A model generated the notes under the pieces. The model did no database searches, was not told the DNA's origin, and saw only the letters and a program-made list of their open reading frames with translations. Positions 6,719 to 8,909 of a stretch of 8,909 nt of DNA are shown here, piece after piece. A program made the position numbers and the translations under genes. Positions within the stretch are counted from its first letter, which is position 1, and each line of letters begins with the position of its first letter. Origin of the DNA: an uncultured Lachnospiraceae bacterium (GTDB taxonomy: Bacteria > Bacillota_A > Clostridia > Lachnospirales > Lachnospiraceae); the NCBI GenBank assembly GCA_949957035.1, contig CATLIP010000097.1, forward strand, positions 1-8,909. The letters are read 5' to 3'.

Positions 6719-7600
6719 ATGAGATGTGTGATTGTTACAGGAATGTCGGGCGCGGGCAAAAGTACGGCGCTTAAGATGTTGGAGGACGTGGGATATTTCT
6801 GCGTAGATAACCTGCCTGTTCCCTTGATTCCGAAGATGGCGGATTTGCTTCGGGTACCAGGAAGTGAACTGAACAAGGCTGCGCTTGGCGTAGATATTAG
6901 AAGCGGGCAGAGCCTTACGGAGATGGCGGAAGTGCTGAAAGAATTGGATTGCGCAGGGATGAAATATGAGATACTGTTCTTAGAATCTTCAGACCATGTC
7001 TTAATTAAGAGATATAAAGAAACGAGGCGGTTTCATCCTCTGGCAGGCAATGACGGACGTGTGGACCAGGGAATCGGCAAGGAGCGGGAAAGGATAAAGT
7101 TTCTGAAAGAGAGGGCGGATTATCTCATTGATACCAGCCACATGCTTACGAGAGAACTGAAGCGTGAGCTGAATAAAATATTTGTAGAGAACAAAGAATA
7201 TAAGAATCTCTACATCTCTGTGCTTTCTTTTGGTTTCAAGTATGGAATCCCGCCGGACTCAGATTTGGTGTTTGATGTGCGTTTTCTTCCGAACCCATAT
7301 TATATAGAAGATTTACGTCCGCAGAGCGGCAATGATAGAGAAGTTCGGGAATATGTCATGAATAATGAGAAAGCGGCAGAGTTTTTGGAGAAGCTGACAG
7401 AATTGATGGAATTCTTAATTCCGAATTATGTTCAGGAAGGAAAAACCCAGCTTGTAATTGCAATCGGCTGTACCGGCGGGAAGCATCGTTCGGTTACGCT
7501 TGCCAATGAGTTGTTCGAGGCATTGAGCAAGAATGAAAATTATGGTATCCGCGTTGAACATCGCGATATTGGAAAAGACGCGATTACAAAGGCAAAGTGA
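6719..7600 (+). CDS. rapZ: RapZ/YvcJ family nucleotide-binding adapter protein
   Basis: The 293-residue product begins two bases after murB and has the P-loop GMSGAGKS (8-15) at its N-terminus, followed by FCVDNLP (27-33) and GVDIRSG (57-63), typical of the family. The C-terminal domain carries GCTGGKHRSV (250-259) and EHRD (280-283), also highly conserved. In Escherichia coli, RapZ binds small RNAs and directs RNase E to control glmS. The Gram-positive homologue YvcJ binds and hydrolyses nucleotides and affects competence in Bacillus, with its RNA role less clear. Sitting next to murB, a link to amino-sugar and cell-wall supply is plausible but inferred. All motifs are intact. GGGAG in the murB end, 10 nt before the ATG, is the likely ribosome binding site. 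Confidence 0.96.
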   Translation: MRCVIVTGMSGAGKSTALKMLEDVGYFCVDNLPVPLIPKMADLLRVPGSELNKAALGVDIRSGQSLTEMAEVLKELDCAGMKYEILFLESSDHVLIKRYKETRRFHPLAGNDGRVDQGIGKERERIKFLKERADYLIDTSHMLTRELKRELNKIFVENKEYKNLYISVLSFGFKYGIPPDSDLVFDVRFLPNPYYIEDLRPQSGNDREVREYVMNNEKAAEFLEKLTELMEFLIPNYVQEGKTQLVIAIGCTGGKHRSVTLANELFEALSKNENYGIRVEHRDIGKDAITKAK

Positions 7601-7631
7601 GCTGCGCCGACAGGTAGAACAGGAGTATGAG

Positions 7632-8510
7632 ATGTCATTTTCGGGCAAGATAAAGGAAGAATTGGCAGGGCAGTATGCGAAGGCGAGGCACTGTAATCTT
7701 GCTGAATTATCGGCAATAATCCAGATGTCGGGAGAATTTTCGGAGGATAGAAAGGGCGTCTGTTGTGTCCATGTCCATACGGAAAATTTTACAGTTGCAA
7801 GAAAATGCTTTACATTATTGAGAAAAACATTTAATATAGGAATAAGTATCGCAATACGCAGGAATATGACAAAGGGAAGCATAAGCTACGATATTTACGC
7901 CAAAAGCGAGGAATTGCTGGCAGTCAGGAAAGCGATGGTACAGGCTGTCTGCTGTAAGAGGGCGTACATTCGCGGTGCGTTTATCGCAGCCGGATCCATG
8001 AGTGATCCGGGCAAATCCTATCATTTTGAGGTGGTCTGTGGCACGCGGGGAGAAGCAGAGTATCTAAAGACTGTGATTAATTCATTTGATATGGATGCGA
8101 AGATTGTGGCGAGGAAGAAGACCTATGTGGTATACCTGAAAGAGGGTTCGCAGATTGTGGATATTCTGAACGTGATGGAGGCGCATGTGGCGCTTTTAGA
8201 GCTTGAGAATGTCAGGATTATGAAAGAGATGCGCAACTGTGTGAACCGCAAAGTGAACTGTGAGACAGCGAATATCAATAAGACTGTGTCTGCTGCTGTC
8301 AGGCAGATGGAGGATATTAAGTATATACGCGATACGGTTGGTTTTGACAAGTTGCCTGAAAGTTTAAAGGACGTCGCCCTTACACGGCTTGAGAACCCAG
8401 ATGCAACTTTGAAAGAGCTTGGAGGACTTCTGCGGGAGCCGATTGGGAAGTCCGGAGTCAATCACAGGCTGAGGAAATTGAGTGAAATAGCGGTAAAGTT
8501 AAGGGATTAG
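7632..8510 (+). CDS. whiA: Sporulation/cell-division regulator WhiA
   Basis: The 292-residue protein joins an N-terminal LAGLIDADG homing-endonuclease-like fold to a C-terminal helix-turn-helix. The core motif reads YIRGAFIAAGSMSDPGKSYH (112-131), lacking the acidic catalytic residue as in other WhiA proteins. The HTH region reads NPDATLKELGGLL (255-267) and IGKSGVNHRLRKLSEIA (271-287). WhiA controls sporulation septation in Streptomyces and influences division and chromosome segregation in Bacillus (YvcL). I chose ATG 7632 because the protein then starts MSFSGKIKEEL, as in the family, with AGGAG (7621-7625) 6 nt upstream. The open frame extends back to an ATG at 7533, inside rapZ, but those 33 residues do not look like WhiA. 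The gene is 31 nt after rapZ, without the yvcK gene found there in Bacillus. Confidence 0.95.
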   Translation: MSFSGKIKEELAGQYAKARHCNLAELSAIIQMSGEFSEDRKGVCCVHVHTENFTVARKCFTLLRKTFNIGISIAIRRNMTKGSISYDIYAKSEELLAVRKAMVQAVCCKRAYIRGAFIAAGSMSDPGKSYHFEVVCGTRGEAEYLKTVINSFDMDAKIVARKKTYVVYLKEGSQIVDILNVMEAHVALLELENVRIMKEMRNCVNRKVNCETANINKTVSAAVRQMEDIKYIRDTVGFDKLPESLKDVALTRLENPDATLKELGGLLREPIGKSGVNHRLRKLSEIAVKLRD

Positions 8511-8529
8511 CAAGGAGGAGCAATTTTTT

Positions 8530-8787
8530 ATGACTAAGAGACCTGTTACTATTCAAAACAATATGGATATGGAAGACCGTCCGATTGCGCACCTGGTACA
8601 GGAGGCAAGCCAGTATGCGAGCCAGGTGTTCATTGAGATTGATAACAAGAAGATCAATGCGAAGAGTATCATGGGGATGATGAGTCTAAAGTTACAGAAA
8701 GGTGAATGTATTACTGTAGTGGCTGAGGGACAGGATGAGCATGAGGCAGTGGCAGGAATTGAAGGATTCCTTGTCGCAAGTAACTAG
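8530..8787 (+). CDS. HPr-family protein lacking the active-site histidine (Crh-like)
   Basis: The 85-residue product has the full HPr fold length. The regulatory segment INAKSIMGMMSL keeps Ser46, the residue phosphorylated by HprK/P, along with Ile47 and Met51. The active-site loop normally reads G-[IL]-H-A-R-P-A. Here it is D-M-E-D-R-P-I, so Glu15 replaces the His15 that receives phosphate from enzyme I, while Arg17 and Pro18 stay. It therefore should not pass phosphate to sugar PTS components. Bacillus Crh, encoded after whiA in the equivalent cluster, has Gln at this site and acts only through Ser46 phosphorylation as a CcpA co-regulator. The same gene position supports a Crh-like role here. 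AAGGAGGAG (8512-8520) lies 9 nt before the ATG. It is last in the operon, 19 nt after whiA. Confidence 0.9.
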   Translation: MTKRPVTIQNNMDMEDRPIAHLVQEASQYASQVFIEIDNKKINAKSIMGMMSLKLQKGECITVVAEGQDEHEAVAGIEGFLVASN

Positions 8788-8819
8788 TACGTTGAATATT
8801 AAATAGTTTAACTTTAAAT
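8788..8819. other. AT-rich gap after the HPr-like gene, no clear terminator
   Basis: Thirty-two AT-rich bases separate the HPr-like stop codon from the stop of the convergent partial frame. I found no GC-rich hairpin with a U-tract here, so the operon's transcription end is not explained by this window. Confidence 0.4.
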
Positions 8820-8909
8820 TTACTGTATTTTATTGGGATTAATTTCATCCATTTTATATGTCCAATGATAGACAATCGGCTCTTCATTGATTTCATCGAA
8901 GTAGCGGTA
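8820..8909 (-). CDS. C-terminal end of an unidentified convergent gene (runs off right edge)
   Basis: Reading the minus strand from the window edge gives an open frame of 29 codons ending in TAA at 8822-8820: YRYFDEINEEPIVYHW, then TYKMDEINPNKIQ. The mix of aromatic, acidic and hydrophobic residues looks like the end of a real protein. Other frames here are interrupted or less protein-like, except one that overlaps the HPr-like gene. The segment is more AT-rich than the operon to its left. I do not recognise the family, and with so few residues even its coding status is uncertain. Confidence 0.45.
   Translation of the reverse strand, partial: YRYFDEINEEPIVYHWTYKMDEINPNKIQ

Noticed and set aside
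8344..8349. Perfect -35 TTGACA inside whiA, possible internal promoter for the HPr-like gene
   Set aside because: No acceptable -10 lies 16-18 nt downstream.

Overview
The window is chromosomal housekeeping DNA from a low-to-mid-GC Gram-positive anaerobe, most likely a member of the Lachnospiraceae or a close relative. This placement rests on gene content and protein style: a gdpP-rplI-dnaB operon, a murB-rapZ-whiA-HPr operon, a sugar-type binding lipoprotein with a Gram-positive lipobox, strong AGGAGG ribosome binding sites and sigma-A-type promoters. It is inferred from reading, not from a database search. I saw no tRNA, rRNA, CRISPR array, insertion sequence or phage gene.

Left part (1-2632, minus strand): a promoter with an extended -10 near 2604-2632 drives gdpP (membrane-bound c-di-AMP phosphodiesterase), then rplI (ribosomal protein bL9), then dnaB (replicative helicase). 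Only the first 11 codons of dnaB are inside the window. The genes are separated by 1 and 3 nt.

Middle (2633-4140, plus strand): a single gene, divergent from gdpP, encodes a lipoprotein of the sugar-binding periplasmic-binding-protein superfamily. No permease or ATPase lies beside it. Its C-terminal half carries an acidic, repetitive insert of about 60 residues. Two palindromes surround its predicted promoter. A strong hairpin at 4104-4135 follows and probably terminates transcription from both sides.

Next (4230-5519, minus strand): a CNNM/CBS/CorC_HlyC membrane protein starting with TTG. Its promoter lies back-to-back with that of the murB operon.

Right part (5613-8787, plus strand): murB (peptidoglycan precursor synthesis), rapZ/yvcJ (nucleotide-binding adapter), whiA (LAGLIDADG/HTH regulator) and an HPr-like protein. 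This resembles the Bacillus yvcI-yvcJ-yvcK-yvcL-crh cluster, but yvcK is absent between rapZ and whiA. The HPr has Glu instead of the phosphorylatable His15 and keeps Ser46, so it is best read as a Crh-type regulatory protein, not a sugar-PTS carrier. The murB transcript appears to have a leader of about 145 nt with a long hairpin ending 19 nt before the start codon. The C-terminal end of an unidentified convergent gene enters at the right edge.

No wholly new system is evident. The most unusual items are the His-less HPr, the structured murB leader and the acidic insert in the binding protein.
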